The notes: generated from the letters alone by a model not told the origin. 64,000 nucleotides of DNA from Streptomyces sp. CCM_MD2014 (GCF_000772045.1 NZ_CP009754.1:5704001-5768000); one strand, 5' to 3'. Positions 15,191-21,713 are shown, counted from the stretch's first letter. Numbers and translations: made by a program.

Positions 15191-15372
15191 TGCCGGACAA
15201 AAGCGAGTGACGCGCGTTCACTCGCGCGCTCTCGCGTCTCGACACAGAGCACGCGTTAGGAGCGCCTGAGCGCGTCTCTTGGGAGCTGAGAGCACGTCGT
15301 GAGTGTCTGTCATCGCTCACGCTCTCTTGGCTCCCGAGACGCGCTCTCAGCGTCTCGACAGACAGCCGGCGC
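15191..15372. other. Non-coding spacer with inverted and dispersed repeats
   Basis: 182 bp rich in GAGC and CGTCTC. It includes the second copy of the 28 bp repeat (15251-15278). A long inverted repeat pairs GAGCGCGTCTC-tt-GGGAGC (about 15269-15287) with GCTCCCGAGACGCGCTC (about 15331-15347). The hairpin follows the minus-strand gene ending at 15373 and could terminate it, or the region may be a small structured RNA. Confidence 0.6.
15251..15278. repeat. 28 bp dispersed repeat, copy 2
   Basis: Matches 11419-11446 except at two positions (C for T, G for A). It is non-coding here. Confidence 0.8.
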
Positions 15373-15921
15373 TTAGGCGGAGTCCGAGACCAGCTCTGCC
15401 TGCTCGATGTTGCGGATCAGATTCCGTTGCCACGGCTTCATAGAGGCCCACGACTCGTCAGTGAATCCGAACCGGTTGAGACTCGCGGCCGCACGCTCGG
15501 GCGTCTGGTCCTCTGCCATCAGGCCGGAATCAGGAATAGCCCAGAAGGTGCAGTGACGGGGAGGGATGCCGTCTTCCTCAATCACCGCTGGATCGTGGAC
15601 CCGGATAATTTCGCCCACCAGCTCCAATAGGCGCAGGTGTCGCATAGCCAGCCGACACGACTTCTTGTTACCCGCCCCACGGATACACGAGACGGCCACG
15701 TCGTATGTGCTCGGAAGGCTCCACCGTTCACCCGCTGCGCCTGCCCGGAACTCTTCTCTCACGTAGTCCAGAACACGGGTGGTCACGTGAGTTGGGTTCC
15801 AAGGGGCATTGTCCCAGGAGTACGACTGCGACGACGTCTCGGGCTGGTGTGGGACATAGCCGTCGTTCTCTAGCTCCGCAATGGCCTCGTCAAGCCATGA
15901 GCCAGAAGCGGACACCGTCAT
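15373..15921 (-). CDS. 182-aa protein, possible winged-helix DNA-binding
   Basis: ATG 15921 follows AGGATAAATC, the same leader type as the Rep gene. The middle (about 45-110) is helical with a basic stretch (TRVLDYVREEFRAGAAG, CIRGAGNKKSCRLAMRHLRL, LELVGEIIRVHD), which could form a helix-turn-helix and wing. The C-terminus (TPERAAASLNRFGFTDESWA) is helical. It follows the 102-aa gene after 3 nt, so the pair forms an operon. Unknown function; the DNA-binding suggestion is weak. Confidence 0.7.
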   Translation of the reverse strand: MTVSASGSWLDEAIAELENDGYVPHQPETSSQSYSWDNAPWNPTHVTTRVLDYVREEFRAGAAGERWSLPSTYDVAVSCIRGAGNKKSCRLAMRHLRLLELVGEIIRVHDPAVIEEDGIPPRHCTFWAIPDSGLMAEDQTPERAAASLNRFGFTDESWASMKPWQRNLIRNIEQAELVSDSA

Positions 15922-15924
15922 GAT

Positions 15925-16233
15925 TTATCCTGCGAATCCCTGCCATGAGACCCAGTGGAGAATGGTCTCCGTCTCATCGGTCCGGTAGATAAAGGCTGTG
16001 AACCCGCTTTGCGAGGAGAAGCGGTAACCGACCTCTTGGACCCGAGTCCACGGATAAGCCGAGTGGGCCGTCAGTAGGACGGTGGGCTCGGGAGCGACCT
16101 CGGCGTGATTGGTCTTGACCTCAATGGCCGTTGACTCATTCGCCCGAGGGTTGATGGCGAGAGCCCCAAACAAGATGTTGGCCGCCGATAGGACACCCGA
16201 TACCACAAGGTCGTCATTGATCTTGATGGTCAC
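15925..16233 (-). CDS. 102-aa protein, unknown function
   Basis: GTG 16233 follows GGGAGGAGTCGAGA. It begins TIKINDDLVVSGVLSAANIL and has beta-strand-like alternation throughout, ending ETETILHWVSWQGFAG. There is no Cys, TM segment or recognisable motif. It is the first gene of a two-gene unit with the 182-aa gene, downstream of two strong hairpins that separate it from the seven-gene operon. Confidence 0.7.
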   Translation of the reverse strand: MTIKINDDLVVSGVLSAANILFGALAINPRANESTAIEVKTNHAEVAPEPTVLLTAHSAYPWTRVQEVGYRFSSQSGFTAFIYRTDETETILHWVSWQGFAG

Positions 16234-16266
16234 TCTCGACTCCTCCCGCGGATTCGGTTACGTGAA

Positions 16267-16318
16267 AGCCGGTGGGTGTGGTGCGAACACGGGAGTTCAA
16301 GCACCACACCCACCGGCT
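16267..16318. terminator. 18 bp stem hairpin (GGTGTGG family)
   Basis: Perfect stem AGCCGGTGGGTGTGGTGC / GCACCACACCCACCGGCT with a 16-nt loop, between two minus-strand transcription units. Confidence 0.85.
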
Positions 16319-16371
16319 GTTTCCTGGTGCACCAGTCCAGGATTCCCGGGATACCCAACCGGGAGTTGAGA

Positions 16372-16417
16372 GGGCTGGTGTGGGAGAGATCATTACGGGT
16401 GGCTCCCACACCAGCCC
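16372..16417. terminator. 15 bp stem hairpin built on GGGCTGGTGTGG
   Basis: Perfect stem GGGCTGGTGTGGGAG / CTCCCACACCAGCCC with a 16-nt loop, just after the stop of the last gene of the seven-gene operon. Its arms are the dispersed 11 bp word of the element. Confidence 0.85.
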
Positions 16418-16430
16418 GGTTTGTGTGCCG

Positions 16431-16661
16431 CTAGGCGGCGACCCAGCGTGCGCGGCCTCGCTCGGACATGGTGTCGAGACCCAACAGGCCCTCGTCGTAC
16501 AGGCCCTGGATGATCTCGTCCATGTCGTCGCAACCGGTCCTCGGGAACTGGGCGTGCAGCTCGGCGCTGGTCAGACCCTCCGGCTTCTTCCGGAGAGCGC
16601 GGAGCACGGTCTCCCGGCTCGCAGCCTTCGCCCTCTTGGCAGGCGTCGCGGCCTTCGTCAT
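16431..16661 (-). CDS. 76-aa helix-turn-helix-like protein
   Basis: Last gene of the seven-gene operon; its ATG overlaps the TGA of the preceding gene (ATGA). A basic N-terminus (TKAATPAKRAKAASRETVLR) is followed by a compact winged-helix-like fold: VLRALRKKPEGLTSAELHAQ, then DDMDEIIQGLYDEGLLGLDT and SERGRARWVAA. The pattern resembles small MarR/replication-type winged helices. DNA binding is inferred from shape only. Confidence 0.7.
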   Translation of the reverse strand: MTKAATPAKRAKAASRETVLRALRKKPEGLTSAELHAQFPRTGCDDMDEIIQGLYDEGLLGLDTMSERGRARWVAA

Positions 16662-16882
16662 GATCCCTCCAGGAAGACCCGCTGATAGGTCTTCTCGCGG
16701 CCGACGATCCGGATGCGACCGGCTTCGAGTAGGCGGGCTAGAGCGGCCTCGACCCAGCTCGTTTCCACGTCGTTGAACCCGCCGATGACGCGCGTCAGAT
16801 AGAGCCCGCCGTCTTCCTTGCGGTGGTTGCGGACATAGAGGAGAACCCGCGTCTCCAGTTCCGGCAGAAGGTCGGCAGGCAT
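16658..16882 (-). CDS. 74-aa winged-helix-like protein
   Basis: ATG 16882 shares a base with the TGA of the upstream gene (TGATG). The sequence runs ELETRVLLYVRNHRKEDGGL, then VETSWVEAALARLLEAGRIR and IVGREKTYQRVFLEGS: helix, helix, then a strand-rich wing, much like the next gene in the operon. It is probably a small DNA-binding protein. Function unknown. Confidence 0.7.
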   Translation of the reverse strand: MPADLLPELETRVLLYVRNHRKEDGGLYLTRVIGGFNDVETSWVEAALARLLEAGRIRIVGREKTYQRVFLEGS

Positions 16883-17121
16883 CACACTGCCGCCTCGATC
16901 GCGGCCAGGACGCGGGCGATGGTCGTGCCCTCGACGGTGTCCACCTTCTGGTCGTAGTTGGTCGGCGAGACGGTGACGCTCTCGGGACCGGAAGCCGTCG
17001 GCTGACCGGCCTTGACTCGTCCGGCGTTGTAGATGTTCCGGTAGTCCCCCCGGCAACTGGCCCGGGCGCCCATCGCCATCAGGGAGTTGAAGTCGTCCAG
17101 GTCCATCGTGATGTTGGCCAT
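16882..17121 (-). CDS. 79-aa protein, unknown function
   Basis: ATG 17121 has GGAGG upstream; longer in-frame starts lack support. The protein reads ANITMDLDDFNSLMAMGARA early and EGTTIARVLAAIEAAV at the end. It is middle-sized in its operon and has one Cys and no recognisable motif. Function unknown. Confidence 0.7.
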   Translation of the reverse strand: MANITMDLDDFNSLMAMGARASCRGDYRNIYNAGRVKAGQPTASGPESVTVSPTNYDQKVDTVEGTTIARVLAAIEAAV

Positions 17122-17174
17122 TGTGGGCCTCCGTTTCGGGAAGTAGGTGTGTGGTGCAGTCGGCGAGCCGGCGG

Positions 17175-17705
17175 TTAGGCGCCGGGCTTGTTCAGCTCGG
17201 CCATCAGCGCGGCGACCTGGCGGGCGGTCCAGCCCTCGGCGCGCTTCTTGCGCTCGGCCCGTGCCTGCGCGTCGCGCTTGAGGATGGCCTCCGTACGGAG
17301 GGTCTCGTTCTCGCGCCGGGTGTACTCCCGCATCTGCTCGTCCACCTTGCGGCGGCTCTCGGCCTCGCGGGCCTCGCGGTCCTCCTTCTGGATCTGCGCT
17401 CGGGCGCGGTCCAGGGGGAGCTCCATGTACCCGTCCCGCTGCCACGAGAAGCGGTCGTCTTCGCGGGCCGCGATCTCCTTGGCGCGCTTCGTGACGCGGG
17501 CCTCGAACGCCTCCTGTGCGCGGAAGTTGCGGAGGTTGTGCTCGGCCCGCTCGCGCCGGATGTCACGCTCGGAACCCCCGCGCATGGCGTCCATGATCTC
17601 CTGGGACCTCGGGTCCACGGGCGGCTCGGACACCTCGGGCGCCTGGCCGGTGGACACCTCCCCGCGCATCTGGGCCATGAGCTTTTCGGACGTGCTGTCG
17701 GCCAT
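17175..17705 (-). CDS. 176-aa coiled-coil protein
   Basis: ATG 17705 follows GAGGAGTAACCACG, 5 nt after the preceding stop. After an acidic N-terminus (MADSTSEKLMAQMRGEVSTG), residues about 50-160 are an uninterrupted, highly charged alpha-helical stretch (RREREAEH-type; AQIQKEDREAREAESRRKVD), strongly predicted to be coiled coil. It has no Cys and little aromatic content. Such proteins occur as scaffolds or spacers in phage-derived operons, but no scaffold family is recognised here. Confidence 0.72.
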   Translation of the reverse strand: MADSTSEKLMAQMRGEVSTGQAPEVSEPPVDPRSQEIMDAMRGGSERDIRRERAEHNLRNFRAQEAFEARVTKRAKEIAAREDDRFSWQRDGYMELPLDRARAQIQKEDREAREAESRRKVDEQMREYTRRENETLRTEAILKRDAQARAERKKRAEGWTARQVAALMAELNKPGA

Positions 17706-17710
17706 CGTGG

Positions 17711-17992
17711 TTACTCCTCGTCCTTGGTCTGCTGGGGGGCCTTGAAGGTGTCCAGCCGGGCGCGGAACGCGGCTTCCTCCTCGGCTGCCATGACGTTCAT
17801 CACCTCGTGGGCCACCTGAGCGCGAGAGGGCTTGAAGATCCGCCGACGCCATCGCGCGGCCAGCTCCAGGAGCACGAGCTTCCTCTCCAGCCGACGGCGC
17901 TTGCGAGCCATCTGGGGCTTCCTGCTCTCGATGGAGCGCAGCCCCGCGATGTAGACACGAGTCGCGGTGATCCGCTCGCCTAGGGTCCTCAT
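17711..17992 (-). CDS. 93-aa basic helical protein
   Basis: ATG 17992 overlaps the preceding stop (ATGA). It is very basic and helical: TLGERITATRVYIAGLRSIE, then RKPQMARKRRRLERKLVLLE, and ends in a charged tail. A nucleic-acid-binding or protein-bridging role between its coiled-coil neighbours is possible. No family recognised. Confidence 0.7.
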   Translation of the reverse strand: MRTLGERITATRVYIAGLRSIESRKPQMARKRRRLERKLVLLELAARWRRRIFKPSRAQVAHEVMNVMAAEEEAAFRARLDTFKAPQQTKDEE

Positions 17993-18672
17993 TCCGGCTC
18001 CTCGAATTCCGGCACGGCGTTGCCGTAGCCCTCGCGTACGTCGGTGGTGTGGTGCGAGACTCGGCGCGGCCGGTTCACCCACGTCTCCAGGGCCTCGCGC
18101 ATCTTCCGTGCTAGCTCCTGGTCGTTCCGGAGCGCCTGGATTCGCGCGGCCCTCTTGGCCTCTCGTTCCCGTGCTCGCTGCGCTCGGCCTCGATAGATCA
18201 TCTCGGCCAACTCGGGGTCGACCCCTTTTTCCCACGGGGGTAGGGGGTCGGGATGATTCCCCTTCTTGCTCCGCGACTCACGAACCGCTTCCGCGTATTC
18301 GCGGCGCTGCCGAAGCTCATCGTCCGATAGCTTCCGCGTGGTGCACTTCTTGGGGTATTCACGTCCCTCGGAAGGGAAGTGTTTGGAGAGGTCGTACCGC
18401 TCGAAGAACAGACGTATGCGCTCATGCGGCGGCGGATCCTCAGCGCCCCGATTGAATTCCTCGGGGATCTCGTAACCGGCCTCCGTGAGTTCCTGGAGCT
18501 GGCTCTTGAGGTGACCCGCACGGGCCATCTCGGCAAGTTCCGGGTCCGGCTTGTTCCACGCACGGACGAGCGGGTGATCCGGGTACTTCTCGCAGCTCAC
18601 GCCGTGAGCGGTGCAAACTTCCACACCAGCCTGAGCGCGTTGCCTTGCCAGGTTCAGAGAACGGAGCGGCAT
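17989..18672 (-). CDS. 227-aa charged protein, unknown function
   Basis: The ATG overlaps the TAA of the TerS-like gene (TAATG). The N-terminal part has two Cys and a His (VCTAHGVSC), then ELAEMARAGHLKSQLQELTE. The middle and C-terminal parts are rich in Arg/Glu and Pro, with a repeat of DPELAEMI/ARAG at two places (about 44 and 151). That internal repetition suggests a duplicated helical hairpin. The second position in a TerS-like-led operon would suit a packaging or regulatory partner, but this is inference. Confidence 0.7.
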   Translation of the reverse strand: MPLRSLNLARQRAQAGVEVCTAHGVSCEKYPDHPLVRAWNKPDPELAEMARAGHLKSQLQELTEAGYEIPEEFNRGAEDPPPHERIRLFFERYDLSKHFPSEGREYPKKCTTRKLSDDELRQRREYAEAVRESRSKKGNHPDPLPPWEKGVDPELAEMIYRGRAQRAREREAKRAARIQALRNDQELARKMREALETWVNRPRRVSHHTTDVREGYGNAVPEFEEPE

Positions 18673-19097
18673 TACAGCTCACCCGCCCATACGCCCTCGC
18701 GCTGTTCGGTGAAGATCTGCTCCATCTCCAACGTGATCTTGGCGGGCACCTCCAGGCCGAGCAGCTTGGCCAACTTCATCTGTAGATCCGCGAGAGTGCG
18801 GATACAGGCGTTCCGCTCGGCCACGGTCTCGGCCTGTTCGAGGTTCTTGTGGGCCTCGCGGATCATGTCAGTGAGTGAGGACTCACGGTCGGTGCGCATG
18901 TCGGAGAGCGTTTCCCCACCCAGGTTCTTCCGAGCCCGAGCCAGGCGCCGTTCGACCACATCCATGGACATTCCGAGAGCGCGGCCAATTGCAGCCTTGC
19001 TATTGCCTCGCTTGAACATGCGGTAGACCTTTTCGGCTTCCCGGTCTAGTTCGGCGGGCGTCAGTGTTCCCGCTCCCAGCGGCTTATCCCCGGCCAT
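18672..19097 (-). CDS. Small-terminase-like helix-turn-helix protein
   Basis: 141 aa. ATG 19097 is preceded by a near-perfect SD (GGGAGGTGAA). Residues about 17-56 form a helix-turn-helix of the sigma-region-4/terminase kind (VYRMFKRGNSKAAIGRALGM, then DVVERRLARARKNL). A long helix follows, ending in LADLQMKLAKLLGLEVPAKI, the type of C-terminus seen in actinophage small terminase subunits. In phages TerS binds the packaging site and recruits TerL. No TerL is encoded here, which is typical of satellites that redirect helper-phage packaging. The alternative is a simple HTH regulator of its own operon. The TerS call is a resemblance, not a proven homology. Confidence 0.55.
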   Translation of the reverse strand: MAGDKPLGAGTLTPAELDREAEKVYRMFKRGNSKAAIGRALGMSMDVVERRLARARKNLGGETLSDMRTDRESSLTDMIREAHKNLEQAETVAERNACIRTLADLQMKLAKLLGLEVPAKITLEMEQIFTEQREGVWAGEL

Positions 19098-19157
19098 TTC
19101 ACCTCCCGTGCATACCTCGAAGTAGAGCCGTTCATCGGCAATACCAGAATCGCATCA

Positions 19158-19187
19158 TTGACAGAAAACGGCAAGGTAGTGTATATG
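19158..19187 (+). promoter_or_regulatory. Consensus-like promoter for the HNH gene
   Basis: TTGACA at 19158-19163 and TATATG at 19182-19187 with an 18 bp spacer, 49 bp upstream of the 141-aa HNH start. It is unusually close to the vegetative sigma-70 consensus for this genome. The opposite strand must carry the promoter of the TerS-like operon. Confidence 0.65.
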
Positions 19188-19235
19188 GGCGCGAGACGCG
19201 GGCTAATGCCGCAAAAACGCGGGTAACGTGGCTTT

Positions 19236-19661
19236 ATGAATGGCTACTGGGAAACCCTTCACTGGTTCTTCGCGTCCCTCGATAAGTCGGCTGGTCCCGA
19301 TCGTTGTTGGGTGTGGGACGGTGCGCGTTTCGAGAGCGGATATGGACAGCTCACCCTCGGACGCAAGCATTACCGCGCTCACCGCTGGCTCGTGCGATTC
19401 CTCGTGGGCGGAGAGCTGGAGCGAGACATCCTGGTTCTTCACAGATGCCATAACCCGCCGTGCTGTAATCCCCGCCATCTCTACGTCGGGGACCAGAAAG
19501 ACAACATGCGGGACATGCACGAGGCCGGGCGACAGAGCCGCTACTGGAGCCGTCGCACGCATTGCGCGAAGGGCCACGAGTACACCCCGGAGAACACGCG
19601 GATATACCGGGGCTATCGACGCTGCCGGGCGTGCGACAGAAGACGCACCACACCAGCCTGA
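19236..19661 (+). CDS. HNH endonuclease, single domain with zinc-ribbon tail
   Basis: 141 aa. HNH_3-type nuclease: CWVWDGARFESGYGQLTLGR, then AHRW (about 48-51) and the metal/catalytic segment LHRCHNPPCCNPRHLYVGDQ (His69, Asn73, His81). The C-terminal CAKGHEYTPENTRIYRG plus CRAC forms a Cys4/His-type ribbon, nearly the same as the tail of the double-HNH protein at 14294. It faces the TerS-like gene across a 138 bp promoter region. In several cos-type phages an HNH enzyme is encoded next to the terminase and is needed for packaging, which makes this arrangement suggestive. Confidence 0.88.
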   Translation: MNGYWETLHWFFASLDKSAGPDRCWVWDGARFESGYGQLTLGRKHYRAHRWLVRFLVGGELERDILVLHRCHNPPCCNPRHLYVGDQKDNMRDMHEAGRQSRYWSRRTHCAKGHEYTPENTRIYRGYRRCRACDRRRTTPA

Positions 19662-19867
19662 CGCGTCGTCTCGTCGCGCATGTGCGAGAGCGCGTGACGC
19701 TCGCATGTCTCCAAACGCGACAGAATCGCGTCTCTCGGCTCCCAGCAGCGCGAGTGAGTGTCAGACACTCACTAGCTCAACCGATCTCGTCTCAGGCGCT
19801 CTCAGAGCTTTCACGTCCTCGCAGGTCAGTGCACGCCGGCGATTACGTCGTGGCTGGTCAGCCATGC
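19662..19867. other. Non-coding spacer with a palindrome
   Basis: About 200 bp rich in CGTCTC/GAGCGC words like the spacer at 15191-15372. At 19753-19773 there is a perfect palindrome AGTGAGTGTC-A-GACACTCACT. The only frames present look like shadows. It could be an operator or a terminator of the HNH gene. Confidence 0.55.
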
Positions 19868-19905
19868 GAGAGCCCCGGCGACTCGAAGGGAGTCCCGGGG
19901 CTCTC
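19868..19905 (-). terminator. Terminator of the 68-aa zinc-finger gene
   Basis: GAGAGCCCCGG-c-GACTC / GAGTC-CCGGGGCTCTC with loop GAAGG, 16 bp after the minus-strand stop. Shares the GAGAGCCCC foot with the hairpins at 20150 and 20597. Confidence 0.85.
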
Positions 19906-19921
19906 TAGTCGGGCGGGACGG

Positions 19922-20128
19922 CTAGCGCCAGGTGACGCGGTGGTACCCCTCGCACGTCACGCCGACGTACGTCACGCCATCCACGGTGAGAAGGCCGTGA
20001 CGCTCGGCCTCGAAGTCGTCAGCACCCACGCGCTTGTGGCAGTTCCAGCACTCGCCCGTGATCTTCCCTTGGGCGATCAACTCGGCCGCGTTCTCGCGTA
20101 CGTACGTCATGGCTCGCTCGTTGCTCAT
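19922..20128 (-). CDS. 68-aa putative zinc-finger protein
   Basis: ATG 20128 follows AGGAGAAGCC. A helical N-terminus (RAMTYVRENAAELIAQGK) is followed by CWNCHKRVGADDFEAERH and a C-terminal CEGYHRVTW. The Cys-x2-Cys plus Cys/His pattern suggests a single zinc ribbon. Own terminator downstream, so monocistronic. Small single-ribbon proteins are common in actinophages and plasmids; function unknown. Confidence 0.72.
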   Translation of the reverse strand: MSNERAMTYVRENAAELIAQGKITGECWNCHKRVGADDFEAERHGLLTVDGVTYVGVTCEGYHRVTWR

Positions 20129-20149
20129 GGCTTCTCCTGGGAATGCGAG

Positions 20150-20176
20150 AGCCCCCGTCTCGATGAGACGGGGGCT
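20150..20176 (-). terminator. Terminator of the basic-tail gene
   Basis: Perfect 12 bp stem AGCCCCCGTCTC / GAGACGGGGGCT with loop GAT, 20 bp after the minus-strand stop of the 20197 gene. Confidence 0.88.
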
Positions 20177-20196
20177 TCTCTGTTGAGGGTGGTGCG

Positions 20197-20466
20197 TTAC
20201 TTCGCCGCGTCACCCGTCGGCTTGGTCGGGCTCTTCTTCGCGGGCGTCGTCGCGCGAGTCGGGCTCTTCTTGGGAGCGGCGGGCTTGGCGGGCGCAGCCT
20301 TCTTCGCGGCAGCCTTCGTGGCGGGCGTTGCCGTCGTCTTGGGAGTCTCGGCCTTGGCCGCGCTCTCGGGAGCGGCAGCGGCTCGCATGGCCTTCCGGCA
20401 GGCAGCGCGCCCGGCCTTCGTCTTCTCGTGCTGGCAGTTCGAGTGGTCGAAGCGCTCGCGGGTCAT
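20197..20466 (-). CDS. C-x-H-x9-C motif protein with histone H1-like Lys/Ala/Pro tail
   Basis: 89 aa; ATG 20466 follows GAAGGAGCACGAC. Residues 11-23 are a single CQHEKTKAGRAAC unit (C-x-H-x9-C). From about residue 30 it is a disordered cationic tail of KAAAKKAAPAKPAAPKKSPT type ending KPTGDAAK, similar to eukaryotic H1 and bacterial HU-tail repeats. It should bind DNA non-specifically, with the CHC unit as a possible specificity or dimer module. The same unit occurs in the double-HNH and three-repeat proteins of this element. Function inferred only. Confidence 0.75.
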   Translation of the reverse strand: MTRERFDHSNCQHEKTKAGRAACRKAMRAAAAPESAAKAETPKTTATPATKAAAKKAAPAKPAAPKKSPTRATTPAKKSPTKPTGDAAK

Positions 20467-20596
20467 GTCGTGCTCCTTCGTGGGTCGTTGTGTCGTGCTG
20501 GCAGGTCGACACTCTCGGAGTACGGCGAGCCATCCGAAGGGCTACGGCTGGACTCCTAGGCGACCTGTTATCAAGCGATGGCCTGTGATGGCCTGA

Positions 20597-20638
20597 GAGA
20601 GCCCCGAGACCGTGGGGGCGGGAAGTCTCGGGGCTCTC
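20597..20638 (-). terminator. Terminator of the Cys-rich gene
   Basis: Perfect 14 bp stem GAGAGCCCCGAGAC / GTCTCGGGGCTCTC with a 14-nt loop, 21 bp after the minus-strand stop of the 20660 gene. Confidence 0.88.
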
Positions 20639-20659
20639 GACTAGGGGAGTGCTACGGCG

Positions 20660-20908
20660 TCACCAGCACCACGGCTCGTGCTCGCCGTCCGCGCACTCAG
20701 GGCACGGGACCTTGCACGTCTGACGGCACGTCCCACACCCAGCGAAGCCGCCGCAGTCGGGACACCAGACGAGACTGGCCCCGGCGCACGTGCCGCACAG
20801 GTCGCCCCACTTCCACAGTGAGAAGGGCTCTTCCCCGCCTGTGCGTCCGGCTCGTGGCTTCGGGTGAATGGGGCCTGTGGCCATGCGAGCCTCGGCGATG
20901 GTGGCCAT
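20660..20908 (-). CDS. 82-aa Cys-rich (DnaJ-type) zinc-finger protein
   Basis: The ATG shares a base with the preceding stop (TGATG). The C-terminal 45 residues contain nine Cys in CxxC pairs: CGTCAG, CPDCGGFAGCGTCRQTC, CPEC, ending CW. This resembles the DnaJ central zinc domain or small phage zinc-ribbon proteins. It lacks the J domain. Third gene of a three-gene minus-strand operon starting at 21545. Function unknown. Confidence 0.78.
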   Translation of the reverse strand: MATIAEARMATGPIHPKPRAGRTGGEEPFSLWKWGDLCGTCAGASLVWCPDCGGFAGCGTCRQTCKVPCPECADGEHEPWCW

Positions 20909-21294
20909 CAGTGGCCATCGCTCGATGGGTCATCGTCTGTCGGGCCATCGCTCGATTGGCCATCGTCCGTCTCGGCGCGGTAGTCGTGGATGCGGTGACC
21001 CCGGCTCTCGGCGACGGTCAAGACGTCCGTGAGTGCTGCAATGAGCCGACGTGCGGCCCAACGCAGCTCGGGCACCGAGTGCTTCGTCTCGTCCTCGACC
21101 AATGGCTTGGTCAGGCTCAAGATCATGTTGGCCGTCTCGATCTGCTCTGCCTCGGCCCTGTCGGCGAGACGTGACAGCCACGTCCCCGAGCTGTCCGTGA
21201 GGAGGTAGGCCCTCTTGCCCTCCTCGCCCCACGGCAGGAGACGGAGAAGCCTGCTGTCCGGCTCGGGTTGGCTGCTCTCAGGCTGACTGCTCAT
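20908..21294 (-). CDS. 128-aa protein, unknown function
   Basis: Coupled by a 4-nt overlap (ATGA) to the 84-aa gene upstream. A Ser/Gln/Pro-rich leader precedes a folded part (LLPWGEEGKRAYLLTDSSGT, WLSRLADRAEAEQIETANMI, RWAARRLIAALTDVLTVAES), and it ends in acidic DDGQSSDGPTDDDPSSDGH repeats. This type of protein recurs next to GntR regulators in Streptomyces integrative elements, as far as I recall. Role unknown. Confidence 0.72.
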   Translation of the reverse strand: MSSQPESSQPEPDSRLLRLLPWGEEGKRAYLLTDSSGTWLSRLADRAEAEQIETANMILSLTKPLVEDETKHSVPELRWAARRLIAALTDVLTVAESRGHRIHDYRAETDDGQSSDGPTDDDPSSDGH

Positions 21295-21545
21295 GCCGCC
21301 GCCTCCTGGTGGTAGATGCCGTGAGCGTGTTCGTGGGCGACGAGATACGGACGGATCAGACCCACGTCCTCACCGCGCAGATACGCGGGCGGCTTGGGGG
21401 ATCGGTGCGAGGGAAGTTCCACACCAGCCGGTGCGATGAGCAGACGCCGTGTCGGCGAATCCGCGGGAGTGTCGTCGGCCGGGCGTCGTCGCTTACCGGT
21501 GGACGGCAGGAGCCACGAAAGGACTAAGGCCAGTAGGGTTCGCAC
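21291..21545 (-). CDS. 84-aa protein with hydrophobic N-terminus
   Basis: MRTLLALVLSWLLPSTGKRR looks like an N-terminal membrane anchor or signal-like segment, followed by a Pro-rich region (PSHRSPKPPAYLRGEDVGLI) and a conserved-looking end (RPYLVAHEHAHGIYHQE). Similar short proteins are found next to the GntR gene in Streptomyces integrative elements and plasmids, as far as I recall. First gene of the three-gene operon divergent from the GntR gene. Function unknown. Confidence 0.72.
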   Translation of the reverse strand: MRTLLALVLSWLLPSTGKRRRPADDTPADSPTRRLLIAPAGVELPSHRSPKPPAYLRGEDVGLIRPYLVAHEHAHGIYHQEAAA

Positions 21546-21713
21546 TGTCGGTCACTCCTTGGGTGATCGGCCACGCCCCCGGACAGTTCGCCCTGTCGCG
21601 GGGGTCTTCTGTTGTCTGCGTCACGTTAGCGAGGCCGGTCTATGCCTGTCTATGCCTTCCTATAGACCCACCTGCACATGCGTGCCTGCTCATGGGTACT
21701 TAGCGTCCGTGGT
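21546..21713. promoter_or_regulatory. Divergent promoter region with GntR operator candidate
   Basis: At 21638-21657 the decamer GTCTATGCCT occurs twice in tandem, followed by the inverted TATAGAC (to 21668). It lies 46-76 bp upstream of the GntR start, the usual place for auto-repression. Upstream, GCCCCCGGACAGTTCGCCCT and GTCGCGGGGGTC form a looser inverted repeat. Confidence 0.6.
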
